This document shows, piece after piece, positions 1 through 11,345 of a stretch of DNA of 64,000 nt. Under the pieces are notes generated by a model, which was given only the letters and a program-made list of their open reading frames with translations, had not been told where the DNA came from and searched no databases. Origin of the DNA: Trematomus loennbergii (Eukaryota > Chordata > Actinopteri > Perciformes > Nototheniidae); NCBI GenBank assembly GCA_012861695.1, contig JAAOOA010000060.1, positions 30,576,583 to 30,640,582 on the forward strand, written 5' to 3'. A program made the translations under genes and the position numbers. Each line of letters opens with the position of its first letter. Position 1 is the stretch's first letter.

Positions 1-697
1 CTCGACACAGAGCAAATATTTGTGGTGAAGCTCACCTTTATCAAAGCTGCATATTAGCTCTCCACGCTCTGTTCTTTAAACACTGAAACACACTGGGTGT
101 TCCTCTATATCTCTGAAAGGTAGTTGGAAGTATGAATGCTATTAGAAAACACAAGTATTACACATTTCTGGAGCATATTCCTCCCCATTAATGTACTAGC
201 TCTGAATCTCCCTACATTACATTACTTTACATTACATTACATTTCACTTGTTAGACGCTTTTATCCAAAGAGACTAACATACTCAATACTGTGGACAATC
301 CCCACAGGAGCAATTTTGGGGTGAAGTGTCTTGCCCAGGGACACAACGACATGCTGACTGCCGTGGGACTCGAAATTGCTATCTCCTGATTCGAAGTTCA
401 GCACAATAACCACTGAGCCACAGCCTCCCATAGTCCTACTAGTCCTCCTGTGATATTAAAGTCAGATAAATAAATTGTTGTGGTTCTCAGCTGAGCATTG
501 AAGGCATTTCGGCCGCCCACACACACTTCTGAGAGCGGACAAAACTAGATTCGGCCGGAACTTATTCAGAGGAAGAGCTGATCTTGTAACAGTATACTAA
601 AACAACTCAAGATAGTTTTACATCTGTGAGACTGTAGAAGAAAACGCTTATTTTACCTACTGCAAATAAGTAACACATTGAGGTTCTTGAACTTTAC
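1..697. other. Intergenic, SINE-bearing
   Basis: No gene is seen. The stretch holds one tRNA-derived SINE on the minus strand (212-429) and otherwise AT-rich unique-looking sequence. The short open frames here have no recognisable domain or splice context. Confidence 0.6.
212..429 (-). repeat. tRNA-derived SINE, copy 1
   Basis: Read on the minus strand it starts with a tRNA-like head: an A-box-like TGGCTCAGTGG and a degenerate B box. A body follows (GTGTCCCTGGGCAAGACACTTCACCCC) and then a 3' end with GATAAAAGCGTCTAACAAGTG and a short ATGTA-type tail. Two further copies lie at 5801-5995 and 59468-59666 in the same orientation. The tRNA origin is inferred from the box spacing; the family name was not assigned. 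Confidence 0.7.
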
Positions 698-1062
698 TTA
701 ACCCTTAGATGCATAAGTGGGTATTTTTTGACCCGGTGAGGTGGTTTTCTTGAAGTATCTTTGTAATTACATTTTTTAATAAATTCATATTCCAGCTATT
801 CCTCAAAAAACATGTTTTGGATATCATGCCATTCAAATTTTAAATTTTAATTTTAAGAAATTGTAGTTTTTGTATTACTACCCCAAGCTTCCATAAGTGG
901 GTCAAAAATGACCTGCATATATTTTCTATGGCATCCTATGGGAACCTTTGATTCTTATCACCTGTTGCTGTCAGGAATACATTCACTGTAGACCACACAC
1001 TACATCACAAGTGACACCTCTCAGGAAGATTATTTTACACAGCAAGATCTGATACCTGTCAG

Positions 1063-1096
<34 letters not shown>

Positions 1097-1541
1097 TATA
1101 TTTTTATAGGGCTTTTCAAGGACTCAAACTCGCTTTACAATATAAGGGAAGGTTAGGGTGGGGGGTATAGGACTATCAAGCTTGATCAACCGGCATGGAT
1201 TGATGGGGGGTGGGCTATGAGTAGACAAGAGGAGAAGAGATGAGTTTTGAAAAGGGACTGGAATACTGTGAGGGTCTCAGAATAGCGGAGATCTTTGCAT
1301 CAATATGTTCAAAACGTTTTTTTTCAAAATGTAAAAAAAATGTCAAATGATAAATAGTGACAAATTAAATATAACATATTTCTAGTGTGAACCAAAATAT
1401 AATACTAAATATTATACAAGTGATTTTTCTGAACCAAAATGACAAAAATGGCATAAAAACATATATTATTCTAATACGGGTCCTTTTTGACCCACTTATG
1501 GAAGAGTGTAGGGTCCAGTCACTCGTGCATCTCAGGGTTAA
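698..1541. mobile_element. TTAA-flanked non-autonomous DNA transposon
   Basis: The element is bounded by TTAA (698-701 and 1538-1541). Its terminal inverted repeats begin CCCTTAGATGCA on the left and, read inward, CCCTGAGATGCA on the right. Subterminal copies of a motif like CATAAGTGGGTCAAAAATGACC recur inside. A (TAA)n run at about 1066-1093 and a LINE/SINE-like piece after it appear to be later additions. No transposase frame is visible. TTAA targets are typical of piggyBac or Kolobok elements; which one is not decided here. Confidence 0.65.
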
Positions 1542-1914
1542 ATGTTTTTTCAAATGATGCTACATTATACTTTTACTCTGCTTTATTTTGTTGTCAAATG
1601 TTGTTCTTTTTTACTCCACTATATTTATTTTACAGATTTAGTTGTTAGTTATTATAATACAAAATCTAAATCACCTAATATATTATCATATATGATTTTA
1701 CGTTGGGCTAAACAGTGGTGTATAAAGTACATTTAAGTAATGAACATTTTAATCCACAAATAATTTTGATATAATAATTTAAAGTAAATGGTGATTAAAT
1801 AAGCCTTTCTGCATACCGAGCACTTTTACTTTTTGGTACTTAAAGTATATTTTGATGCTACTAATTTTTCACTTTTACTTAAGTAAAATTATGAATGCAT
1901 ATATTTTAATTGTA

Positions 1915-2190
1915 AGAAGAAGAAAAAGAAGATGGACCTTTATTCATCCCCGAGGGGAAATTCAGTTTCCACTCTGTCGTACACACACATGCGTTTTTAT
2001 ACAGGTAACACAGTACACACTTTTTACAACATGTACATACATATACAAATACACACACAGTTATATGCACACATGCACATGCAGTTGAGAGGTCAGAGCG
2101 GAGGCAGCCAGTCTAGCCGGCGCCAGTGAGCAGTTGGGGGTTAGGTGCCTTGCTCAAGGGCACTTCGGCAGTGGCCCAGGAGGTGAACTG
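1915..2190 (-). repeat. LINE/SINE 3' end fragment
   Basis: The plus strand reads AAGAAGATGGACCTTTATTC followed by CCCCGAGGGGAAATTCAG, which is the reverse of a typical fish LINE 3' terminus (GGGGATGAATAAAGGTCC). Near 2130-2185 there is a stretch like the teleost repeat GTGCCTTGCTCAAGGGCACTTCGGCAG. It is 5'-truncated and non-coding. A 30-bp insertion at about 45573-45602 carries a closely similar end. Confidence 0.5.
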
Positions 2191-2213
2191 AGTATTTTTT
2201 GAACATGAATTAA

Positions 2214-2300
2214 ATCTTGATATCAAATGAACTGCACTGTTCTTCAGTAAGACAAAATGTGTCTTACTGAAGAACGGTGCAGTTCATTTGATATCAAGAT
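2214..2300. repeat. Long perfect-type hairpin, 40-bp arms
   Basis: The left arm 2214-2253 and right arm 2261-2300 are inverted complements with a single mismatch, separated by a 7-nt loop. Transcribed from either strand it would fold into a long stem. The arms contain GATATCAAATGAACTGCAC and its complement. No flanking duplication was established, so a mobile origin is not shown. Confidence 0.8.
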
Positions 2301-3201
2301 CTCATGGTTTACAAAGTGGAACTAATATGCCTATCAGTTTGCTTTTACAACAGGTCGTGTCCTGCTTAACAACTGTATTGCTTTAAAGGTCTATATGCCT
2401 TAAAGAGACATAAAACAACTAGAGTCTGCCACTAAGTCTTGTAGTATCTTAACAATATAAAATACAGAAGAAGCAAGCCACAGTTTTCCCTTTTGACAAA
2501 TACAAAATGGTGGATGAGTTTATTCTGAGAAATATGAGAAAGACACACGAAACAAAAGTGCTCCCATTTGGTGATAAGCTTGTCATAAAGCCCGTGGTTT
2601 TGTTTGTGTAAGCATATCTTGAGAAGGCTGCCCGTAATCACTGTCATTAAAGAGCCATGATGTCACCTCCGTGTTAATCATTATCCAACGTCTGAAGTAC
2701 TCGAACGCTGCCTCTTTTACCCAGGCTGGGTTTTCATCTTGTTCACACACTGGAATATTAAGTAGCTATAAACGGACTACATAGTATGTTTAATATCTCC
2801 AGATAGAAAACATAGGAGCTCAAATCTGCCCAATATAAACATGTGTCCAATGACCTCAGCAGACACTTCTTGTCAACGCACAATAGACTCCTTGTTACCG
2901 CAGACATAGACAACTGTTTACATAAGATTATATAGCAATTAAAAAGTCAATTCCTTCCATTACGGCCGACTCATTCTTCCAAGAGTCTGTCTCTTTGAGC
3001 ATTAAGGTGGGCCAGTGGCTTGAGAAAGTCGTAAGGCATGTGGGCGGTGACTGAGTCGTGTGTCAGAGAGTGGCACAACAGGAAAAAAAAATACAGGGCA
3101 GAAGAAAACGTCTCTCTGTACGCTCTGCTATCTGCCTGCAGCCAAGCCTTGGAGAGGCTGTGGCCTTACGTGCCTCTGACACACTCACACAGAGCTAACT
3201 G

Positions 3202-3219
3202 CTGTGTGTGTGTGTGTGT

Positions 3220-3260
<41 letters not shown>

Positions 3261-3368
3261 TGTGTGTGTGTGTGTGTGGGTGTGTGTGTGTGTGTGTGTG
3301 TTGTGTGTGTGTGTGTGTGTGTGGTGTGTGTGTGTGTGGTGTGTGTGTGTGTGTGTGTGTGTGTGTGG
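3202..3368. repeat. GT/CA microsatellite
   Basis: About 165 bp of GT dinucleotides with a few single-base interruptions (GTGG, TTG). The open frames that cross it are low-complexity Cys-Val or His-Thr artefacts. Confidence 0.95.
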
Positions 3369-3997
3369 TGAAAAGGGAGCAAAGGGTAACACTCATTACA
3401 GTCCGCAGCAACTCTCCATGGTATCCGGTTCATATGGGGTCAGATCAGTCTCGAAAATAAATAAATGCACACAGAAGGATACACACATGTAATTCCAGAT
3501 TGATATATAAATGTCTCCATCCACACACACATATTTTTCAATGCACACACAAATAGTTACATCAAAAACATATGTGTGTTGTTACATTTATATAAAAAAC
3601 GCTTTCTGTGTGTGATTCTCTCTGCATTTGTGTGTGGATTTTTGAGACTCCCCTGATGCCGCTAGATCCACATACAGAGGCGAGTGTCTTTGGCCAATCA
3701 GATGTCTGCTTCATTTTATCCTTCTGTGTGCATTTATTTATTTTTGAGACTTATCTGACCCCATAGGTTCAGCAGTAACACTGGGATGTTATCTGCTTGC
3801 TGTGTTTGACAAGCAAACAGCTGACATGATATCCATACATTATTTTTAAAAAGGCCCAGTTTTGGAGTTTTCCCTTTCCTGTAGGTTTTTGTGCATGTAA
3901 ATGCGACTAAAATCCTCCAGAGGGAGTTTCTCTCCCCCTGCCTGAAACGCCTCCATTGGGCAATTGGTTTTCTTCCGTGACATAATGACATCATTAT

Positions 3998-4120
3998 CAA
4001 AGTCAAAAGTCAAAGTCAAAGTCAACTTTATTTCAATCTCAAAATATGTTTGTACACACAGAAAGATCGAAATACTGTTTCCCACAGTCCCGAGGTATAA
4101 AAAAACCTCCCACATTAAAA
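3998..4120 (-). repeat. LINE 3' end with GTCAAA repeats
   Basis: Tandem AGTCAA repeats lead into AACTTTATTTCAATCTC and then a segment with AGAAAGATCGAAATACTGTT. A closely similar sequence is at 53178-53290, so this is a dispersed family. Read on the minus strand it ends in an AATAAAGTTGACTTTGAC tail, typical of a fish LINE 3' UTR. No coding part is present. Confidence 0.55.
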
Positions 4121-4254
4121 TGCAAGAACACTCAATAATTTACAAAAATAACCGTTTACTTCAAGTAAGCAGGATATATATAGAAAAGAGGGAGTGCAAC
4201 AATGTCCATAGCAGCGTAAAAGTGACTGGTGCTGGATTTGTTTTGTGTCTGTGT

Positions 4255-4392
4255 GTGTGGGGGGGGTGTTAAAGTCCCGGTCTAGTGGGGGCAGGGTGGA
4301 GAGGTGAGAGGGGGAGAAGGGAGAGAGGGGAGAAAGGGGAGAGGTGGGAGGGGGGGAGGGGGAGAGGGGGGGGAGGGGGGAGAGAGAGAGTA
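4255..4392. repeat. Purine-rich G/GA tract
   Basis: A strongly asymmetric GGGGAGAGG-type tract of roughly 120 bp. It ends in a GA repeat just before a unique sequence beginning at about 4393. It could form non-B DNA; no gene evidence is present. Confidence 0.7.
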
Positions 4393-4784
4393 TATAACAC
4401 ATGCGCCTCTGTTGGCTAGCGCTCTAACACATTGAACTTCATTGTCTACGCAGCAGGACATCTCTAAGCGGTTGACCAATCACAACAGAGCCAGCCAGCA
4501 TGTTGATGCATTTATTTAAAGATAACAACATTTTAATATAACTGAACGGTTGTAACAGTTTAGTTAAAAGGATACAAAAATCCAGCATAGGGAGTTCACA
4601 TTTAGTTCAGAAGCCTTTTCTTTTCTTATTACCGCCGATTTTTATTTTTATTCCATATTTTATTCATTTTTATTCCATTCCATGCAATGTAAATACTGTT
4701 ATATTTATATTTTACTATATTTTTTATTATTTTTTATATTTTTTCTAGTTCTCTATCTGTGTTTTAATTGTTGTTTTACTTTTA

Positions 4785-4922
4785 GAACACTTTTTCCCAG
4801 AGTGGAGGGAGGGTTTGGTTTGATACTTGAGGTTACTTTTTGAATACCGACATAACTGATCCATTCATCCAGTCTCAATGTGCAGTTAGTCTCAAATTCC
4901 TCCCTCTTTACTCATCGTTCCC
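4785..4922. repeat. Left arm of long inverted repeat
   Basis: Positions 4804-4922 match the reverse complement of 6350-6467 almost base for base. An outer block AGAACACTTTTTCCC (4785-4799) matches 6492-6506. The enclosed 1.4 kb includes a LINE 3' end (about 4925-4995) and a SINE (5801-5995). It may be the terminal repeat of a fold-back element or an inverted duplication. Confidence 0.75.
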
Positions 4923-4924
4923 AC

Positions 4925-4995
4925 GACACCTAGTCAAATTCCTCGTAAGTGTAATCCTACCTGGTAATAAACCTGTTTCTGATTCAGATTTTCAG
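4925..4995 (+). repeat. LINE 3' terminus
   Basis: Contains GTCAAATTCCTCGTAAGTGT followed by CCTACCTGGTAATAAACCTG and a degenerate GATTCTGATT-type tail. A near copy is at 60275-60346, so this is a dispersed, 5'-truncated LINE end. Confidence 0.55.
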
Positions 4996-5800
4996 AAAAC
5001 ACAACTAAAAGCTAGCTTTCATGAACGCGATAATAACAGGGATATTTTTCATTAGGAGTGAAAACACATCACAAGCGATATCAGGGAGAAATGAGTCAGG
5101 CGATCATCTAACTCCAAATCAGTGAGAACATGTACATTTGAAGATGTTTACAGAAATGCGAAACCACTTTAGTAACCACGAGACGACGATTCAGCATTTA
5201 CCAAGAGGACAGATAACCTTTACGTTGGGCTTGACATTTGGAGCCTAAATGAAAACCTCTATAGAAGCAGGAAAACGTACACAGCAATAATCACACTAAC
5301 CTCCAGTGGATTTTAAATGTGTCACTGTCATTTACGCTCAGCATACACTGAATCTTCAAGCTAATTTGCCATAAAGTATGCAAGCATTCCTGCAAATTGT
5401 CTTGTGACAAAAATCTAAAGCGTGGGATGAGTCTCCTATTTAGATTTGAACAGCTTAAATTAAAATGTAATGCGGCACAAACACAAAACAGGACATTCAA
5501 TCGGAAGATAACCAGATTTATATTTAGAAGTATTTATTTATCGAGCCCAGTCTGGTTAGAGATTGATTTGCCAAGAGGCCCTTCATTCAAAACATGCTGT
5601 GCTGTGACTATTAAATATAAGAAGATCACTCCTGCTTGTAAATTGTCTTTTACATAACATTGTATATCGCATGAGTCCTCTCGGAAATCTGAAACAAATG
5701 TCTTAGTTGCCAAACAATTTAATATGTCTATACAGACACTGTTGATTTTCAAGAAGCCAATTCAAGGTCTAATATGTCTGCTATAGGTCATGTGTGTGTG

Positions 5801-5995
5801 TACATTACATTTCACTTGTTAGACGCTTTTATCCAAAGCAACTACATACTCAATACTGTGGACAATCCCCCAGGAACAATTTGGGGTGAAGTGTCTTGCC
5901 CAGGGACACAACGACATGCTGACTGCAGTGGGGTTTGAACCTGTGACCCCCTGATCCGAACACCAACGCACAACCCACTGCACCACACGCCTCCC
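5801..5995 (-). repeat. tRNA-derived SINE, copy 2
   Basis: The best preserved of the three copies. On the minus strand it has an A-box-like TGGTGCAGTGGG and a clear B box GGTTCAAACCCC at tRNA-like spacing. The conserved body follows, with a 3' end GCTTTGGATAAAAGCGTC and an ATGTA tail. It lies inside the long inverted repeat 4785-6506. Confidence 0.75.
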
Positions 5996-6349
5996 TGTGT
6001 ATTTTGAGGTGTGTGTAATTATAAAATAATACCATAGTGAAGAGCTTAATTTCCCTCTTGGATTAATAAAGGTGGTTTTATGAGGCCACTCTCTCTTAGA
6101 TACATGTATGTCATCCTTTGATTCGATTTATTTCAATGTGTAAAACAATAATACAACATTTAACATGAAATTATTATACAATACAAATTATTAGTTTCAA
6201 TTGATATACAAAAATATTACTGATATATATACTGTGATCCTAATACAGCTATTTGATGATTGAGGATTGCAACACAGCTTTGCAAATATAATTAGTAAGG
6301 AAAATGTTCAATAGTCAATTCAGCAGTGTGTTATCGGCTCTACTGCATC

Positions 6350-6506
6350 GGGAACGATGAGTAAAGAGGGAGGAATTTGAGACTAACTGCACATTGAGAC
6401 TGGATGAATGGATCAGTTATGTCGTATTAAAAAAGTAACCTCAAGTATCAAACCAAACCCTCCCTCCGGCTGGCTTTTATCCCTCTACTCAGGGAAAAAG
6501 TGTTCT
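6350..6506. repeat. Right arm of long inverted repeat
   Basis: The reverse complement of 4785-4922. It carries about 24 extra bases between the inner block (6350-6467) and the outer GGGAAAAAGTGTTCT block (6492-6506). Confidence 0.75.
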
Positions 6507-6985
6507 GACAGGACTTCAAAGCCAGAAATACCAACTTAACCAAGTCTTTATCAGTAATACAGTTACTGAATTCACCTGAGTCGTGGTTTGTGACGAGCCT
6601 TTGATGTGATTTGCAGTCTGTAAATAGCGGAGGAAGGGCTATGAAGGTCTTATCTGGAAGTCAATTGAACAGAGCACGTCATTGAAATGTTGTGCAATTT
6701 AACCTAAGCATGAAAATCACTGATACAGCAAAAGTTTAAAAACAATTTGTACTTAACTAAAAAGGAGGGAGTCTCTCTGTTTGTCTGTCCTTGATAGTAG
6801 ACTTTCAAATGAACAGAGACATGATGACGTCACCCATAGGTTTCTGAAGTGCCGTTGTAAAGCCACCTAACATCCGGCTAATCCAAAAATGGGCAAAAAG
6901 GTGAAACAGACGCCTGTTACGACAACAAGCTGTCACTCAAAGCAGCCTCGCCATTAATTATGCACAATTTTAAGCCTTACTGCAA

Positions 6986-7371
6986 TTAAAGGTGGGGTAG
7001 GTAATTTTGGAGAAACCAGCTCGAGTGCGCTAGAATTTGAAAATACACAGCCGGAAAAATCTGCCACTTCCTTACAGAGCCCTCCTCCAACACACACGAA
7101 CGCGCACATGACCAATGAGGGCACGAGATAAGTTTGTGCACAGATGGAAGGCTGACAGGCAGGTAGGCCATCCAGTTATTTTAGCCGGGCCGGCTAAAAT
7201 GATTGGTCGTGCTTTTTACAGTACTACGGCTTCCAGATGACATTTTTTTATGGATTTTTTGTCAAAGCACTTAAGATATTCATTGCTATCGGGATGTTAA
7301 GAGCATTCCATGGAATATAACAAAAAGTGTATCTCGAACCGGTTTCTCAAACTTACCTACCCCACCTTTAA
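6986..7371. mobile_element. TTAA-type MITE, family 1, copy 1
   Basis: It is bounded by TTAA at 6986-6989 and 7368-7371, with inverted termini AAAGGTGGGGTAGGTAA and CTTACCTACCCCACCTTT. Its centre carries the palindrome TTTTAGCCGGGCCGGCTAAAA. No coding capacity. It is the inverse orientation of the copy at 12701-13072; a third partial copy runs off the window end. Confidence 0.8.
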
Positions 7372-7765
7372 GTGGTTGGTTTTTAAAAATCCCCCCCATG
7401 GTAAAGATGTCATAGTGTAATTAGCTATAGAGAAAAAATGATTCTGACCTGGGTGTTAATATTGTTTAATGGATGTTAATGTGGTTTCTGCTCTGAAGTT
7501 TGGCATGTAACATGGGGGGGGGTTAGCTTTAACTCGCTTTTGAAGCCAGCCTGAAGTGGAGGAACTGTAGGTTTTGGATCTCCAGCATAAGCATCATTTT
7601 CCATCCCCAGGATTATGCCGCTTACATTGACAACAACTGCCATTTGTAAAATATAGGAGCTTCACTAATAAGTAGTGTTTTTGTTGACGTAACTTATGTC
7701 CTAGTACAAACCATGAAAATATCTTAAGCTTGTGGTAACCACAGACCTAATTTCAGGCATTAAAC
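7372..7765. other. Intergenic, unremarkable
   Basis: Unique-looking AT-rich sequence between two miniature transposons. I see no gene, RNA or clear repeat in it. Confidence 0.5.
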
Positions 7766-8343
7766 CAGGGGTGTCAAACTCAAATACATAGTGGGCCAAA
7801 ATTCAAAAATGGGTACTAGTCGAAGGCCGGACTGGTTCAATGTTTATTGCAAAACTTATTGAAATGAACTTATTGCACATATTAAACCTGGAACTAACAA
7901 AGCTTAAATGATTGCCTATAAAAACAACATTAAACATTAAATAATCAGTTGCCTTCATTTCTTATGGCTCTATCTGCAGAGTCATTTCTTATGATTACAT
8001 TTTTCCACAGGCCAACACAGCTTAAAAAAAACTATTTCCCTCAAAGAAAAACCAAACATGCCCTGTTGTCTCAAGAAAGAAAGTGCAGAAGGAAACATCC
8101 ATTGAAACTCAGTGTGCTGCTCTGTGATGCTAGTTCAAGCAGATACTTGGCATCTCATCTTGGGTGCAAGGTCATCAATGTTTGGGGTCAGGCTCTGAGC
8201 TGAGGAGACCCTCAGGATTGAGTGAAGGTGTGCGTGCAATATACCGGCGGGCCAGATCTAATAGTAATTCGAAATTATCCTGCGGGCCGAAATTAAATCC
8301 ACCAAGGGCCTGATTTGGCCCCGGGCCTTGAGTTTGACACGTG
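7766..8343. mobile_element. Non-autonomous hAT element with 8-bp TSD
   Basis: The termini are CAGGGGTGTCAAACTCAA on the left and TTGAGTTTGACACGTG on the right, the latter lacking about two bases. An exact 8-bp duplication CATTAAAC flanks it at 7758-7765 and 8344-8351. The 578-bp interior includes GGGCCGGA-type motifs but no recognisable transposase. Terminal CAGGGGTGTCAAACTC and an 8-bp duplication fit the hAT superfamily. Confidence 0.85.
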
Positions 8344-8387
8344 CATTAAACTGAAACACTCACTCATTAAAGGGTTAATTTGCAAAA

Positions 8388-8559
8388 GTGCTAAAATGCT
8401 AACTCATTTCGGGACTCATTTCTGCACTAAGTGCTAAAATGCTAACTAATTTCGGGACTCATTTCTGCACTAAGTGCTAAAATGCCAACTCATTTCGGGA
8501 CTCATTTCTGCACTAAGTGCTAAAATGTTAACTCATTTCGGGACTCATTTCTGCTCTAA
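8388..8559 (+). repeat. 43-bp tandem repeat, four copies
   Basis: Units begin at 8388, 8431, 8474 and 8517, each opening GTGCTAAAATG and containing CATTTCGGGACTCATTTCTG. They differ at only a few positions. An open frame crosses them but has no domain similarity that I recognise. Confidence 0.9.
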
Positions 8560-11242
8560 CCTGTTAACTGCTGTTTGTTGCTATGTTGCTCGCTCGAGCA
8601 CAATCAAGAACAGAGCAAAAAGACAGGCCGGGGCACTACTAGAAATACTTTTTATTAATGTAATCATCAATTTTGGACACTTCCTTTTCACAAGGAGGCC
8701 TAGTGTGTTGCCTTTGAAGTTATTTAGATACACTGTTCTTGGGAAAGCTACAAGCAGCCATATCACAGTCCTTGTTTCCATCGGGCACTGCACTTGTTTA
8801 TCGTTTTAATTCTCTAGGAAGTGTCAGAGTGGACACAAATTACATCAGGCAATAAAAACTAGAACAATGTCAAAGGCTAGTGCGTAAGAAGGACCAACCC
8901 TCGACTCATCACAGCATTGTGAAATACCACATGTCAGCATAGCAATGAGAGGCTATCAATAGAAATGCAATGGCTTAAAGAGAGCAAGCCCTGTGTGCTG
9001 ATAACACTGAGAGGGGGAAAACCCAAAGTATCAAGTATAGTTTATATTTGTTAACATAAGGAAGATCTGAAGAGTTAGACATATAACATTTTAACTACTA
9101 TACTATTTGATATAATTACCTAGTTTGCTTCTTTTTCTAAAGGGACAGGCCAACTCTTTGATGTGGAAATGACAGAGGGAGTAAACAGAATTGGAAAATA
9201 TGTGCATGTCACAGTGCTGAAAGTGCCTTATTGGTGCACATCTTGCATTTTGAACTAAATTGAGTGGCAATGCATGGGATAAAATTAATGATTACATCTG
9301 TGTAAATCTGTAAAGTGCCAAGTGTGAAATTCATTAGAACAGTCAGTGCCCATTTAGCAATCAAAAGGGCAGACAATAAAACCATTTAAAACGAGCAATA
9401 AAAGGGGAATTAAAATGAACAATGAAGCAAGAGGTGATTTCACTCGCCTTGAATCTGAGGTATTCCCCTTCTCAGCTGTGGAGGATAGTGGGTGAAGTGT
9501 CAATGGTAATACAAACAAACAACTGAGCTACGAATCAGAGTAAAATTTCCCTTCATTCATTCCTATAAGCCATGTGTTGTAATGCCAAAATTCCAAGCAA
9601 CAGACGCAGAGGTATGCAGCTCAGAGGAGGTTCGGTGAGAAACACCATAAAGATCTGACAGATTAAAATGATGCCAACACTATTGACCACTTTTCCTCAA
9701 ACTAGGCTGCTAATTTGGCGATGAAGAGGAGGACTTTCTTCCTGGAGCATTTCATCTGACCAAAAGAACGCTCCATATGCACTGATGTCATGAAGTCGAG
9801 CCCTACAAAGAGAAACCGCCCTGTAGGACCCGTTTGAAGATGGCCTTGGTTGTTATTAAAAGCAAGCTTTGATTATCCCCTCCAAAGTGTTTTCACTGAA
9901 TAAAACTGCGATCTGTTTATTCTTCAAATTCTTTAAACAGGACATAAAAGACATAACGTCTGTAATCATTCACAGTGGACTTTTTCTCACCAAACACACA
10001 CCAGCATGCGCAGACACATGCACACACACCAAGGGGACTTCCAGACCAACACACACCTCCACCCACTATCCATCGCTACAGGCTGTGAACCGCAGGTCCG
10101 CTCACATTTACACACACACTCTCAGAATAAAGCCACTGACACACACTGTCACACTCCATTACTACCGACTATAATATACTTTATGATCAAATACTCCTAA
10201 AGCTGCAGCTACATCATAAAACATTGTTACATCGAGTCAACGCGCTGCTGATGTGCTAGGTATGTGATAATTCATCATTTGTGGTTTATCTTTGCCCTTT
10301 CACACACTCGCAAAAGTGCGTTCCCTTTATGCTTCTTTATACTGCCACTTCACTTTTTACCCAACCTCATTTATTTGACAGCTACAAATACTTAGCAGAA
10401 TATAATTGTACTAACAAAACATTGGTTCAACAAATACAAAATTGAAACTACTTTAGTATAAAAACTATCCAGCATGTAGAGTAGTAAATCGCAACCAGGC
10501 ACAACTGTAATGTTTAGATAATGAGTAAGTAATATAATCCATAAAAAAAACAGAGCGATTCTGCTGCATAAAGAAAAACATATAATCTAATTTTTTTAAA
10601 TCAGAACTTTCATATGTTTCAGTATTTCCACATTATGATGACTACCTTTTACTGCGTCCACTACTGGTAAAGCCTAAATAAGTAAAGATAAGATAAAATA
10701 GCATGTTAATTACCTGTTGTAAAAACTAGGTTCATTCATATTGTATTGACCTGATCACATTGAGTTAACTGTGTTCTGTTTGACCCTGAAGCTAGCATCA
10801 CTAGACACCAGTCATACAGAGATTAAAATCAGGAAGTCGTTTTTCCACTATGAGGAATAATCAAGCAATCTTAAAACCATAAAGTAACCATATGGCTAAC
10901 CACAAGACTTGCTGTGTGTGTCATGCTTTGTAAGGCTAAAAAACTGAACTCAAGACTGATATTTTCATGCCTGTGTTTCAAGACTAAACATCCTCAACCA
11001 AAGCACCACTGATTCGAGTCGGTGACAAAAACTATTTTACTAGGATAACGGATTAGCAAGAAAACCCTATGACAAACTCAAAAGTCAGTCCTGTCGCACT
11101 GCTGTGAAACTGAGGGGCACACATGCTTAACATGTGTGGACATATTTGTCTCAAATCAGTCCTGAAATATTTTCATCCCCGACTAAACGTCCTCAACCGA
11201 AGCACCACACAAGCAAATTCCTTACACAGGCTCGGAGCTGTG

Positions 11243-11273
<31 letters not shown>

Positions 11274-11274
11274 T

Positions 11275-11345
<71 letters not shown>

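Larger units (their letters stand above)
1542..6985. other. Intergenic, repeat-rich
   Basis: No convincing gene. It contains a degenerate repeat with AGTA/TACTTAAG motifs (1550-1900), a LINE 3' end (about 1915-2190), a 40-bp-arm hairpin (2214-2300), a large GT/CA microsatellite (3202-3368), a second LINE 3' end (about 3998-4120), a purine-rich G/GA tract (4255-4392), and two arms of a long inverted repeat (4785-4922 and 6350-6506) that enclose a LINE end and a SINE. Confidence 0.6.

Noticed and set aside
3166..3492. Several open frames rich in Cys-Val or His-Thr
   Set aside because: They are translations of the GT/CA microsatellite; the same applies at 11123-11454, 46519-46752, 56304-56504 and 60324-60611.
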